64,000 bases of DNA from the NCBI GenBank assembly GCA_020726505.1, contig JAHLEZ010000002.1:4154001-4218000 (forward strand), written 5' to 3'. The position numbers and the translations under genes are program-made. Positions 34,419-46,293 of this stretch are shown in pieces. Source of the stretch: Leptodontidium sp. MPI-SDFR-AT-0119 (Eukaryota; Ascomycota; Leotiomycetes; Helotiales; Leptodontidiaceae). The notes beneath the pieces were generated by a model. It had not been told where the DNA came from and made no database searches. It worked only from the letters and a program-made list of their open reading frames with translations. Each line of letters starts with the position of its first letter. Position 1 is the stretch's first letter.

Positions 34419-36257
34419 ATGGCTTCTGTCCGCGGCCGTCGCAAGCATCTCACCTGCTTCTACTGCAATACTCGGTCAGGTATCAGATTCGATGGGATCC
34501 GACAGTGGGAGTGTACATATTGCGACGCCCAAAACTATCTCGACGAGGTGAGTGCTGTGGGTGAATAGCGACATCAACATCATGCTAATTACCTGTCGTC
34601 TTTAGAATGGCGATATCACCGATCCACCGGTAGCTACAGAGCTGGCAGCCCCAGCAAACCTCCAATACTCGACGCGCCCAGTTTCCCCCGAGATCTGGGA
34701 GCATGATGTCTTCTGCGCGACATGCCTGAAGAATCAACACATTGTAGCTACGGCTATAGCTGAATACCCTTTTGACACCGATACGCGCCGACCCGGCTAT
34801 CTCCAAGATGAGCGCGAATACAATAAATACAAGCAGGGACTCGAAAATCGGTTCCCCCAAGTCTGCGGAGACTGTGAGCCCAAAGTCCTCTCGCAAATGC
34901 GCCAGGCCGGCAAAACAGCCAAAACAGACCATCTTCGACGGATGATGGAAAAGTCCCGAGAAGCAAGATCAGCACCGTCGAAAGGCATATCGGTGTTTGG
35001 AGTCGTGTTGTCTTTTACTCGAGTACTTTGGTACATGAGCATTATTGGGCAAATCCTCTGGGATGTTGCACCCATCTTCCACAGGGTTCGGACAGAAATT
35101 GTCTCGAACATCCAACCCACTTCCTCACTTGCAAATGTCATGCAATTCCTCACGACACTCGTCTCTGTCTGCAGTACCAAGGCCTGGGCTCGATATAGTT
35201 TGATCTACGGCTTCGCATCAATATGGTGGAACCCCGAGTTCGATCCAGTAAACAAGACTTTCAAGAAGCGCCTTAAGGGTTTCAACGTCTGGTATACGTA
35301 TCAACTCGTACTGATCGTTTCAAGGACGGTCTTCTACTACGCCATAAGTAATGATGCTGCAGCGGATCCTATGGCGCCTAAAACACTTGCAGCACATTCT
35401 GCTGCTCTGCTTGTATTCTCATACGTATGTAAATCGACTCCCCTTTCACGAGTTTCCTCTGACTCTTGTAGTTGTTCAAATCTGCAAAAAGCGCGATCAA
35501 GGTGGACAAGGCCCCTCTATGGTCCAACACGCCAGAGAAACTTGCAAATATCGGACCTAGCCCAAGATCTAGCTCTCCAGCTGGTATGGAATCCCTAGGG
35601 GACCTTCTCGATGAGATATCACGAGACGTCCGTTCGTCAAATTCACAACAACTCCACTCTTACCCATCCCCTGGATCGTCTCCATCATCCAGCCCCCAAG
35701 CAAACTCCCAGACGCGCACCCCAGCGCGTCCTCAAGTATACAACTATCAAATGCACAGCCCTCAAGTCCGGATACCATACGCCGAAGACGAGATGGAATG
35801 GCTACCAACTGTATCCCAAACCTCATCCTTCCGAGTTTTCACCCCTCCATCAAGGCCGCAAACAGCCCAAAAATTCGGCGAATCGCCAGTTGGTGACCAA
35901 CCATCACCATTCTGGTACAAAGTCCCACCGGCTCCCATCGCACCAGCACACAAACTCCGCAATCCACCAAACAAACCGACATTCGTATCCCAGCAAGTGA
36001 AGGAGAATTTCTTCGCGAAGCCATCAACGAAGTTCAGTGTCGATCCTGGGAGAGGTGGTATGGAGATGAAGCAGCAATCTCTCTTTATACCAGAAAACCC
36101 GAATCCGGAAGGCGATCTGCTCTCCGGGATGATGGGTTCAATATCGATAAGCGAAGGAGACGCCCCGAGACGAAAAGACGTCTCGTCTAGAATTGGCGTG
36201 GCCGTGTTCGGAGTCGTGGCGGTGGGCCTGGCGTCCTGGTGTCTGTATCAGTTTTGA
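34419..36257 (+). CDS. IMA1: Integral inner nuclear membrane protein Ima1
   Basis: Exons 34419-34547, 34606-35424 and 35472-36257 give 577 aa. The N-terminal domain carries two CX2C pairs (LTCFYCNTRSG and WECTYCDAQNY, then LDENGDITDP), followed by more pairs (FCATCLKNQH and VCGDC), the Ima1_N zinc-binding layout. Membrane segments include VFGVVLSFTRVLWYMSIIGQ, YTYQLVLIVSRTVFYYAI and AAHSAALLVFSYLF; the final one, GVAVFGVVAVGLASWCLYQF, ends the protein. The middle-to-C-terminal region is long and disordered (Ser/Pro-rich, about residues 330-540). In S. pombe Ima1 sits in the inner nuclear membrane and links heterochromatin to the envelope; the animal relative is NET5/Samp1. Start chosen because the zinc motif lies only 12 residues in. 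Confidence 0.9.
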
Positions 36258-36744
36258 ATGTTCATAATACATCGTACATATTGGTTGCATTGCGTTGGAT
36301 GGGTAGCATTTGTCCATAGACAACGGATATCGATTGACTAAACCAGTTTGCGGAATTTTATGTGAATGCTCTGGAGACTTGGGTCAAGTCCCAGGATGAT
36401 GATAATACATTCGCATCTAGGAATGGTAATTAGGTACGTCAAAGTCTTTGTCCAAGATACCCTTATTTATGTTATTAGCGTTGAGATCGATAGATATGAT
36501 AAAATAGCTCGTCCTAAAGACACAGCAAGGAACACTCCAGAGTAAATAAATAAACTCGACCATATGTACATGATCCCGGATGGTTATTTTGAAGGAAGTC
36601 TCCAGCAATGGGATAATCGATAAAAGTTATGGCATCGCGGCAATCTCGAGTATTAGGTTCTAACCCAGCAGCCTCTTAATTAAGCACCATAAATGTGAAA
36701 CCAGTTGTTGGCTAATAGATACCTGTGATATCCACAAAGTTGCA

Positions 36745-36789
36745 GATATCCAGGATATCCAGGACATCGAGGATATCGAGGATATTGAA
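36745..36789 (+). repeat. Five tandem 9-bp units (GATATCCAG type)
   Basis: Units of 9 bp: two GATATCCAG, then GACATCGAG, GATATCGAG and GATATTGAA. Read as codons they spell Asp-Ile-Gln/Glu five times, and most differences are at third positions. The reading frame is open for about 44 codons but lacks an ATG. Confidence 0.8.
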
Positions 36790-37381
36790 GGTGCTTAACC
36801 CATTCCCTGCCAGAGAGCACCTCCAGTACCCCAGCAGACGTCTGGTATCCCGTCGCTAGACCGAGTTCCAAACCACGAAGAATAAAATTTTGATAAAATC
36901 TGTTCGAAGTAATCCCTCGCCGACAACAGCTTATTTATTCTTTCCCTTCACTTAAGAAGGATGAAGGTTGTCTAATGTCTAATTCAGTCTATCACTACCA
37001 CAGCATATTCCACCTTCATTCGCCATGCCTTACAAGATTATCTCCGACTGCGCAACTCCCTGGTACCACTTCCTATGTTTTTCTTACGCTAGATTTTGCT
37101 TCCGGGGAAAATGGTTTGCAGAATGCTGATATGTATGTGTATTTTTGAAGCTTAACATGTTATCGAAGAACTCAAGGTCGACCCCCGAGGTACCCCTGAC
37201 TTTTGGAAGGAACACGAAAAGGAGTAAATCAGAAGTGATTGAAGCGTCTTTGTATTGTTCTGACTTACACATCTTATTGCAAATTGTTGCAAATTGTTGG
37301 AATAATTAGGTTTCTTGATTGTCTCATCAGCCTCCTCGGCGATTAATATCCCAAATTTACTGAATTTCAATTCTGAATCTG

Positions 37382-38085
37382 CTTATTTCCCGTCGGGAAG
37401 TAAGTTTGATAATCGGTAAACCGAGGTGGGATACAGAAAGCTCATCCTAGTCAGATTATCATCCGTTGGACTAGGGTTGAGTGCATAATAATCTGAATCC
37501 CCGCGGATAAATAATGCAGTTTCGTTTTAGTTGAACACTTTTGAGGCAAATAAATCTATCTATGTGGCTCTACCCCCCGAGAACCAGCCTTAATTCATCG
37601 TATTCATAATACTGTAGCCATCACCCTCAAGGGATGTTACATGATAAGAACGCACAAAAGCTCATTCCTAATTTCCTAGTAATACAATGATTACATGTTA
37701 ACTCGAATGCCAATGGTACAACTCTCATGTCGTATATCCCTGGAATAATCCGTTTGCGATCATCTTCCCAATGTCTATCTCGAGATATTATTGTTATTGT
37801 TGTTATTATTATCTCGCTTAAACCAGGGAACAACCCTCCGTCGGAGAAAAACCAGACCGATTTTGAAGAGCGAGAACACCAAATCCAAGGGGAACAACAC
37901 TTTATATCTTAACCTTACGCAACTCGAATTCGAAGCAAAAAGAAGACTGAATAATGTTCGAAAATAGCCACGGATATTGTTTATTAATTTTTTGAATTGT
38001 TCAATCATGTAGTGCGTGGAAGTTTACAGTTGTAACTGACCGAGACGGGCTGTCAATATCGGCCACCTTTTTTCTCCGACGGAGA
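37382..38085. promoter_or_regulatory. Set of paired CGG/CCG sites upstream of the cyclase gene
   Basis: Three everted CCG-N-CGG pairs with extended palindromic arms (37382-37404, 37836-37846, 38073-38085), one CCGCGG (37501-37506) and one inverted CGG-N4-CCG (37414-37423). Zn2Cys6 regulators bind paired CGG triplets, so this looks like a regulatory block. Which regulator binds is unknown. Confidence 0.5.
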
Positions 38086-38360
38086 GAACGAGAAAGGGGT
38101 TCGGAAAATCCTCTCCCGAAACCCGAAAATCAAAGGTGGGGGTGGAGTGAAAGATGGAGGGGTAAAAGAGCACCACCTGTAAATGTCAGATGGAGCTCTC
38201 CTCTCTTTCTAGATTAGATGTTATTACTCCCATACAGAGACTCTATCAAAGCTTACGTATCTGGAGAGAATCGTCTTGACCTTACTGCTCTTTCAAGCGT
38301 TCTACAAACATCTAAACCCCACTTCTAAGCAAACAGTTCTATTTAAGTATAGAAGTCACG

Positions 38361-40324
38361 ATGCATGGCCCACTCCAAGTCGAGCAGACCTCATCAGCTG
38401 CTTCTGATAAAGAGACAGCAATCCCTCGCTACGATCCCTCAATTTATTCGACGCCCTTCTCGCAATTACCCAACCCCAAGCGAGTATGGCTCGGATCACC
38501 ATCCTCCCAATTAGAGGGTCTAGGTACGCCCCCATATCCACCACTCTCCACTACCTCCATCCAGTTGCAAACCTCCCAGATGATGCAATGCAAGAAATAC
38601 TAACTCACCCAGGTCGTCTCTCACTCCAGACCCCAGAAGTGGTATCAGCAGCCGCAGCTTCGGAGATCAAAACCGGCCGACGAGTCGGCTTGGGCTGGGA
38701 CATGACTAAACTGGAGCATTCCCAGTTCGGGAGGCAAAAGTGCGGACATACTATTATTCCCCTTATGGTTCCTGGTGGACCTGGGCTTGGTGCTTGTTTT
38801 GATGATTCGTATGCCATGAATCCTCGTAAGTGGCCATATTCCACTTGTCTAGTATTTAATTGTGTTCCCAAATCTAAGTTCTAAAGATCTGTATTCCTAA
38901 TACCAGAGATTCATTCATTGGACTTCAGAGAGTATACGCCGTTGACTTTCAAATAGAGCAAAGCAGTCAATGGGATGGATTCAGACACTACTCACAGCCT
39001 CGAAAACTAAAGGATCCCTCGAACTCCTCGGATAGAGTTTTCTATGGCGGGACAACTAAGGAGGAGATCATGGACGTGAAGAACCATCGAATTGGTCTTC
39101 AGCACTGGGCTAGCGAGGGGATTGCTGGTAAGTCATTTTAATCTCGTTGTTGCAAGGTGCTGTGCCATGTTTTCACACCCCAAGGAAGATAATCGCCGGA
39201 CATATTCCAGGGCGAGTTCCGGTCTGCAATTTGATGGAGGGTGTATAGGTATTTACGCCAGTTGAAGGTGTACCAAGACATATCCCGTCGGCATCTTCTT
39301 CGTTGAGGGGGTTGGGATGGACTTGACCCAAGATATTCCCTTCTGCCGTAAACAAACCTCCAGACTCAGGCCAGGCATTATCTCATTTCGTCACGAGTCT
39401 ACACAGCTCTAGAGCCCCCTTCGAGACCACTTCAAACATCGTTTTTTCCAGCCCATAAACCCGCAACCCGCATTAAACAACCCAACTAACCCTCCCAGGC
39501 CGCGGGATCCTTCTAGACTACCACCTCTGGGCATCGACCCAACAACCTCCAATACCCTTCTCCAACTTCTCCACCCACGCCATCTCCTTCCCGACCATCC
39601 TAGCCATGTGCAAGACCTTCAACGTAACGCCACAAAAGGGCGACGTCCTATTCATCCGGATGGGCGTCATCCCAGAATGGGACGCCTTCACACCGACCCA
39701 GAAGGAAGAGTACGCCGCACAGAAAGAGCCCCAACATGCGGGTGTGGAAGCTTGTATGGAGGTCCTGGAGTGGCTTTGGGATAGTGGGTTTGCTGCTGTG
39801 GCTGGAGACGCTATTTCCTGGGAGGTAAGTCGTGCGAACCAATGATGTAGAATCTAGATGTTTATGTCATGTTGTCTTTTTCGTTTTTGACGCACAGAGA
39901 TGTTTTTTTACAACTTGGAGTGAACTACGCTGACAATGGCATCTATCTGTACAGGTCTACCCTACTCCAGGTGCAGTCTCAGTCCACGAATATCTTCTAG
40001 CCGGTTGGGGAATGCCGATTGGTACGTGTGTCATTTCTTCCCTCCCCTTCCCATCCGTTCCCCCACGCCCTCCGAATCTCCCAATTCTCGCTTCGCTTCT
40101 GTCAAAGATTGTCAACACGCAAGCTAGCTTTATAACGGGCAACTTAAAACAGGAAAGATAAGGCTAACCAACCCCCTTGTCTGACTACAGGGGAGCTCTT
40201 CGACCTCGAAGCACTATCAAAGACATGCCAAGAGCTGAACCGCTACTCCTTCTTCCTCACCTCCATGCCACTCAACATGCCCGGTGGTGTCTCAAGCCCC
40301 CCGAACGCCATGGCCATCTTCTAG
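38361..40324 (+). CDS. Cyclase-family (kynurenine formamidase fold) metal hydrolase
   Basis: Exons 38361-38523, 38613-38825, 38957-39127, 39499-39824, 39955-40021 and 40191-40324 give 357 aa. The start MHGPLQVEQTSS leads to LPNPKRVWLGSPSSQLEGLG. Intron 2 was fixed by the motif QQSSQWDGFRHYSQP, which only appears with the acceptor at 38956. Later blocks are RIGLQHWASEGIAGRGILLDY, VTPQKGDVLFIRMGVIPEWD, FAAVAGDAISWEVYPTPG and VHEYLLAGWGMPIGELFDLE. This is the fungal branch of the putative-cyclase family (PF04199), in which Q-W-D-x3-H takes the place of the canonical HxD metal motif. Substrate unknown; secondary or amino-acid metabolism is possible. Intron 3 is long (371 nt). A set of paired CGG sites lies upstream. 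Confidence 0.85.
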
Positions 40325-42772
40325 ATAGCATATCGTATCATAGGATACGAAGTAGCTAGCAGCTAGATCAAAACGTCTCAATTCCCCTGAACTAATGAAA
40401 CTTTAAACTTGCCAATCTAATATACCTTCCAGCCATGCCGAAGTCGCATGGCAATTCTGATACTTTCGACGTTATTGTTAAAACTTAAGACACGGGAACG
40501 GGAAGGGAAGGGAAGGGAACGAACGGAAGCTCGGACATCAGGTTTGTAAGCTGTGATTGAAGTAGACTAGGCAAAAGTCTATCCAAGTAACTCATTACCG
40601 GTACTGTATTCCCATGCAGCGGCAGCAGGATGGGGATGGGAAATAGAGTTCAGCCTTACATGTGAACATAACGAGAGCGAGTGAGTGAGGGGTTGGTAGC
40701 TCGGCACGCATACCCATACCCTACCAAACTATCCCACAAACAGGAAAAACGTCTGCGAAGTCCTGTCCTGTCCGTAGGGCTGTGCTGCGTGAAGCCGCCA
40801 AGGTGCGGAGAAAGTCAATTTACAAGTCCCCTGCCCTGGCCTTCCCAACCCAACCCCCAACTAACCTACAGTAGCAGTAGCGCTACTGTATGTAAGTTAT
40901 CGAAACCGGAAACAAAGAGACTTTTCCCTCTCTTCCTCCGTCCCAAGTTTCCAAGTTCCAAGTTTTACTGTGCATACCGCATTGCAGGCGCATAAACTCT
41001 ATTAGATAAACTGCATGGACTAGGTGGATATATTGAATGCTATCTCGGCATGCTCTCCCACTCGTCTGGTGTTCGAAGTTGTGGATTGGATCTGCGCCTC
41101 GCTGCTGCACATTACAGGACTGCATTATATTCTAGGTTGGGCTGGTGGTCCCTGACCCCGCGTCTGCTCGTTGGGTTGGGTTTCTTGGGAAATGCAGGCA
41201 GATGCGACGGTACTCTAGTAATGCCCCCCACGAGGTGATGGACAAGAAAGACACTAGTAGCTGCGCATTTGTATCCTGGAACCAGTACGGCGCGAGAGGG
41301 GATCCGTCGATCGCTTGTGTTTTTCACTTTCAAATTTCTTACATCGTAGGTAGCTTTGAACCATTGAACCCTGGCTCGGCAGCGCTTGCTTGCTGTCTTG
41401 TTCGTTGAGAGGTGCCGTTGAGAGGTGCCGTTGAGGACCTCCCCCAAGACTTGTTCTTGTTAATTTTCAATTTCCCCTGATTTATAAACAATGTCGAATT
41501 TCTTCGGCAACACCCAGCGTAGCTTGCTTGTACTTGTAACCCCCCAGCACGGATTCAAACTTTCCCATTCCCATTGCAACCCCACTCTACATGCATACAT
41601 AGTCAACAAACTAATCTAACGCCAAGTCGACAAACCAAACTCGCTCCTCCTTCTCCTCCTTCCAGCTTACGACACCGAACGCCCGAGGTAGCGGTAAGAA
41701 ATTGTACGTAAAGAAATGTAGAATCCATGAAAGCCAGCCATATTTCTCCTTCCTGCGCTAGCTTTGCCCAAAGATGGCACGCAGGCAGGCGGGCAGGCAG
41801 GCAGGCCGGATGTATTGTTCCTTGCTTCCGCTCTTCAGAAGCAAACAAAGGGAGAATTGTACAGCACACACTGCTTGTACCGAGGTAGATTTACAGAGAA
41901 ATATGCCCGTGAATTAACTGTGCCCCTCCCCCTCCCTAGGACAGAGAAAGCGTAGTTGGAGATAAAATGATACAACGAACGGATGAAGAAAGAAAGCCCT
42001 AACCAAAAGTGATGGGGAAAATCTCGAGTCTCGCTTCGCTTGGTGGACCCCTTTTTAGAAAGGGTACCAAATAAAGTCATCGAAGAACCAGAGGTGGAAA
42101 CACAAGTGCGAATCTTGAATTCGGTTATTTTGCGTGACTGAAAATCACGTTGGTATCGTATCTCTTTGTTCATTAATTTACTTCAAAAGGCAGATAGAGG
42201 TGGATAAGACAGATCCCTGATCGACTCTGATCAGCGAAATGGCTCGTAGTGTAGGTACGTAGCCCCATCCATCCATCCATGTGCCGGATTTGCAAGCAGG
42301 CCAGCAGCCAGCGGGAAGATAGAAGATGCGCGCGAAACGAAATGTAACAGCCCAGTTGCTACGTGAGATCCATATTTCCTGCCGATATTCCCAAAAGTTT
42401 GCACACCCCGTCTCGAACCAGCCCGTCCCGTTTCCTTTCCTGCCGAACAGAAAATGTTGTCTTTCCTGTCCGGATGTGATAAACCATGAACCCTGACGCC
42501 TATGCAGTGCAGCTATGCAACCCGTCCTCCATTTTTCGTGAAGGTATATATAGAATGTATGAAAGAAACGGGGAAAAATGCGAAATGCAAATGTATGTCG
42601 TCCTGGTGGCCGCAATATAATGTGACAATGATGCAAGCGATGCATGAAAACCGTGAACCGGGTATCTTGTATACGGCCGTTAAGAAAGGTCATCTTCTCT
42701 TATGATTTTTGTTCCAACTCTTGCGAACCCCTCCAAAGCGTATATTTTTGATGTTCTTCTCCGCACTTCGTA
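40325..42772. other. Convergent gene-poor region
   Basis: 2.45 kb between two stops. The longest open frame (42178-42693, minus) lies in the 3' flank of the C2H2 gene and reads like noise. The region has a GGGAA repeat (40503-40519), a perfect palindrome (40875-40888) and a GCAG-type repeat (about 41783-41806). Confidence 0.55.
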
Positions 42773-45201
42773 TCAAAGAATTTCATCCTCCTCAGTTATC
42801 CTTCCAACCCTTGCCCCACCAGGGCTCACTCTTTCTGGTCCCCGAATGGGTTCAGGGAGTGGTTCATCCTTCATGCAGGCATTCTCTAGCATATTGGTCC
42901 ATTTGCCGCTAGTGCCTGCATGACTGTGCTTCAAATGCTGCCTGAAATGATCCGCTCTAAAGAACTTCTTTGCGTGATTGCACTCGCCAAACTTGTGCAT
43001 TTCCTGAAGATGGCCTATGCGGGCTTCCCAGTCCTGGTCGGTTGCGATAGCGATTGGCGGACCGGACATTGAGGGAGATGAGATTCCAGAGCGCGGGAAA
43101 TCCTCTCCGCAATAGCCGCATGTGTCAGCTTCGTTCGGCCGGTTTGGGGAGTTGTGAAACACCGCGGCGTAGCCTGACAGCGCTGCACAAGACCAAGAAT
43201 GGCGACGCAAATGGAGTGAGTTTTGGTGTCGTTCGGCTTCATTCTTGTTCTTGAAGCGGTTGCGACAATATGCGCATTCATACTGTTTCTCTTGCTCATG
43301 TGCACTAGATGGATGGTCAGCAAATTAACAGATATTTGAGCGAGAGACATTACTTCAATTCTTCCTGTGAATCAAATTTCTTCGGCTTCTTTGGGCAGCA
43401 TTCACACATGTACACACCGTGCATCTTGGGAGGGCTGTTGTGTTTAGAAGTTCCAAGGCTCTCGGATAGTTTCCGAGAGGTCATCAGCGGACGACAGTCT
43501 GACAACACTCGATTGTGATTCGCCCTTGACAGAGACCCGCGTGGACTCGGATTTAGAGACAACGAAGTCACATATGGTGAGTCTGACATGTCTGAGCCCG
43601 CATTTGAAATACCGCCGGGAGAGACACCACCAGGCGATAGACGTCCGTATGAGCTCATGCTCGTGATACTGCTTGCAGTAACCGAGAGAGTGGAAGCATA
43701 CGAGTTGTTTCTTGGCGCAGAAGCTGTTGATGATACAGAGCCAGAAGTCGAGTGGAAACGCGGAGTAGGGGAAGCTCGTGATGCAGACTCCCGCCGTCTG
43801 TATAGATCGCTTGCGCTACCGACAGTGTGCAAAGTTGGACCATCGTCCCCTGGGGGGGAAGAAGCACGTCTTTTCTGGCCTACACTTGCGCCAGGTGAAT
43901 ATCCTTCAGAGCGATTCGAGTAATCGTCAATGTGAAGACGTCTGAATCCAGTATCCTCCATGTGAAAATCGACATCGTGCTCTGGAGTGATTCTCTGGTC
44001 ATAACTTTCCCGAGACCTGCTAGTCACACTGGAGGCATCGTCGTTAAAGTTTATAACCGAACTACTCCCTGATCGTCTTATATATGGTAGAGGAGACCTG
44101 TCGGAATCTGTTGTCTCATTGGGCGATCTGTGATCAAATTGACTTTGCATGCCAAATCGAGGATACGGATTGCCAGGCGAAATGGCAGATGAGAGTGGGG
44201 TGTCCGCCCATCGGCTCAGCGGGCTTTCCACCAGCCCTGGTCTACCAGGAAGTATCGGGAGTGACAAGGGCTTCAACTGGCTCGGATATCGATGCTCATG
44301 AACACCGGATGTTGGGGATATATCGTTGACAGACGAGCTGAAGCTAGGCCTTGACTGACCTCTCGGAGGTGTCGTATTGTCTGTTCCTCTCCTAGCATCC
44401 AACTTTTGTAATTGCGTTCTGTCAAATGCCTGGGTAGTACTCTGGTATTTGTCGTGGACCGAACTTTGGAAACTTGCGAAACTTGGTAACGAATCTTGGT
44501 TTTTTGACCTGATAAGTAAGAACTGTTAGTAAGGACAATCTACTTGGCTACAAACAGGTTGCACAAGGAAAGAAGAATGTGACATGACCTCCATTTCCAT
44601 TTCGAGACTTCTCGAATTATTGGTAGCAAGAAGGAGAGGGTATGCTGCTGGCTACCTTGTTGGGGATCCACCGAGTCGCATTAAATGAAAACACCGAAAC
44701 TGACTTGTTTGACCACACACTCGCTCCCAGACTCTCGTAACCTTCGTCTCTTTGGTACGGGCCGTCTCTTGAATCCGACTTGATTGTTGAGATAGAACTT
44801 CCGCGGCGTTGAAAGTCTAATTGCTCATCCATAACCCCCGTTCTGCTCAGGAAACTCCCGCTCCCACCATGTAAGCTGGAACCTTGCGGTATCGATGGTG
44901 TAACCTTGCCCCAATCTCTGCCCGTTTGTGAATTGCTCCATTTCCATGCAATATCAGGTCCATTGTTTCCACCGTCTGCGATATCTGGTAAATGTCGTGG
45001 TGGGGGAAGTGGTGGAGGTATGATTTGTTGGGCGTTGGGTATTGACATGGGAATCGATAATCCTGGAGATGTTGCTGAATTGTATGAACTGGACCTGCTC
45101 GACTTTCGGTACATGTCGGAAGGGTCGTGTATTTGGATTTGAGGCAAGTTGCCCATAGGCCTTGCTCCCCGATGAGGAATCTCCACGTTGAAGGGGCTCA
45201 T
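42773..45201 (-). CDS. C2H2 zinc-finger protein, putative transcription factor
   Basis: Exons 44705-45201, 43354-44508 and 42773-43304 give 727 aa. About the first 510 residues are Ser/Pro/Arg-rich and disordered (for example SGLDIPMSIP-like stretches and IPPPLPPPRH). The zinc-finger part is at the C-terminus: MCECCPKKPKKFDSQEELNA, then YECAYCRNRFKNKNEAERHQ with NSLH, a classic C2H2 finger, then CGYCGEDF and a final H-rich segment FFRADHFRQHLKHSHAG. The first intron is set by a GTCAGT donor at 44704 with acceptor at 44509; it keeps frame, although other donors (CGG|GTGGAT) are possible. The upstream 8.4 kb is gene-free, as often seen for developmental regulators. Targets unknown. Confidence 0.83.
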
Positions 45202-46270
45202 GTTGCCACTAGCTGAAAGAACGAAGCCCAAGGGTCGGCGTGGATACTCAGGGCCACGAGTCTCTAGGAAGTCTCAGTCCACAAGTGGCGATAGTCGTTC
45301 GGGAGAGCCGATTTGGACGAGAAAATGGAGGCGAACATAGATATCGATTCCAACAAGAAATATACAACTAAGAAAGTGAGAAGACCGCCGGATAAGTTGA
45401 AGAAAACTATGTCATCGGAGAATTATACGAAGGACAGAGAAGTCTCGCGAGATCTTCCTCTTTTAGGAGATGGAGTAAGATCGTTGGAAGGGTAGTGTAA
45501 GGCAGGGTAGGGCTGGATAGTGGGTGAAGGCGTATTCAGAGGCGGAAGTGGTAATATGGTGGGAGGAGATAGCGTGTATTGACTTTGACTCCAGAATAAG
45601 GCAGGCTGAAAGGGTCGGGGACTAGTAATGGACGGGGCTTTCGGAGTTTACCAATGTCTTGGAGGGCTGAGTGGTAGGTGGTAAGACTAGTCGATATAAG
45701 GATAGTGGCAGTATAGCAGTTGTAAAGTAAAGAGTACCAGCTGTGTCGGGATGGGAAGGCGGGCGTGACAATAGCGTTGGTGCTGGCCAGGACGCGAAGG
45801 AAAGAGAAATAGATGAAGGGGGGAGAAGACTGGCGATTTGAAGGGCTGGCTGGCTGCTGCTGGTGGTGAGGGTGAAGGGCGGCGACTAAGACGTGCCGTC
45901 GACGTAGGTGTGGTATAGTTGGACCAGGTATTGTACTTAGAATCTACTTGAAATAGTACTTGTGGAGCGGCAGAGTCAGTCGAGCGTCGTGAGTCGTGAG
46001 GCTAGGGAGAAGAGGGACGAAGGAGACTGGTAGGTTGGGTTTCGGTTTCGCTTGAGTGAGAGCGGTGGACAAATGGTGGTTGGTTGGCCCGCAGCGAAGA
46101 GAGAGGAGAGGAGAGGGTAAGGTAGTAAGGTAGTCAGTCAGTCGACTGTACGGAGTAGTGTAGACTGCGTCGACGGCGTAGGTAGGAGTGGGAGCAGTGG
46201 AGGAGAGGGAGAGAAGAAAGAAGTCAACCAGTCAGCCAGACTTGGGCGGGTAAGGCTAGCTGAGCAAGGG

Positions 46271-46293
46271 GGATGGATGGATGGATGGATGGG
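46271..46293. repeat. (GGAT)n microsatellite
   Basis: Five GGAT units followed by GGG, upstream of the C2H2 gene. Plain simple-sequence repeat. Confidence 0.9.

Larger units (their letters stand above)
36258..38360. promoter_or_regulatory. Upstream region of the cyclase-family gene
   Basis: 2.1 kb between the IMA1 stop and the cyclase start. AT-rich and without a supported gene. It holds a 9-bp tandem repeat (36745-36789), a set of paired CGG/CCG sites (37382-38085) and a TTA/TTG-rich microsatellite near 37787-37812. Confidence 0.55.

Noticed and set aside
38826..38956. Alternative acceptors in cyclase intron 2 (at 38906 or 38928)
   Set aside because: With the donor at 38825 they lead to stops or lose the QSSQWDGFRHY motif; only the acceptor at 38956 gives the family reading.
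42178..42693. 171-codon minus-strand open frame with ATG
   Set aside because: Lies just downstream of the C2H2 stop on the same strand, most likely 3'UTR; aromatic/Arg-rich noise.
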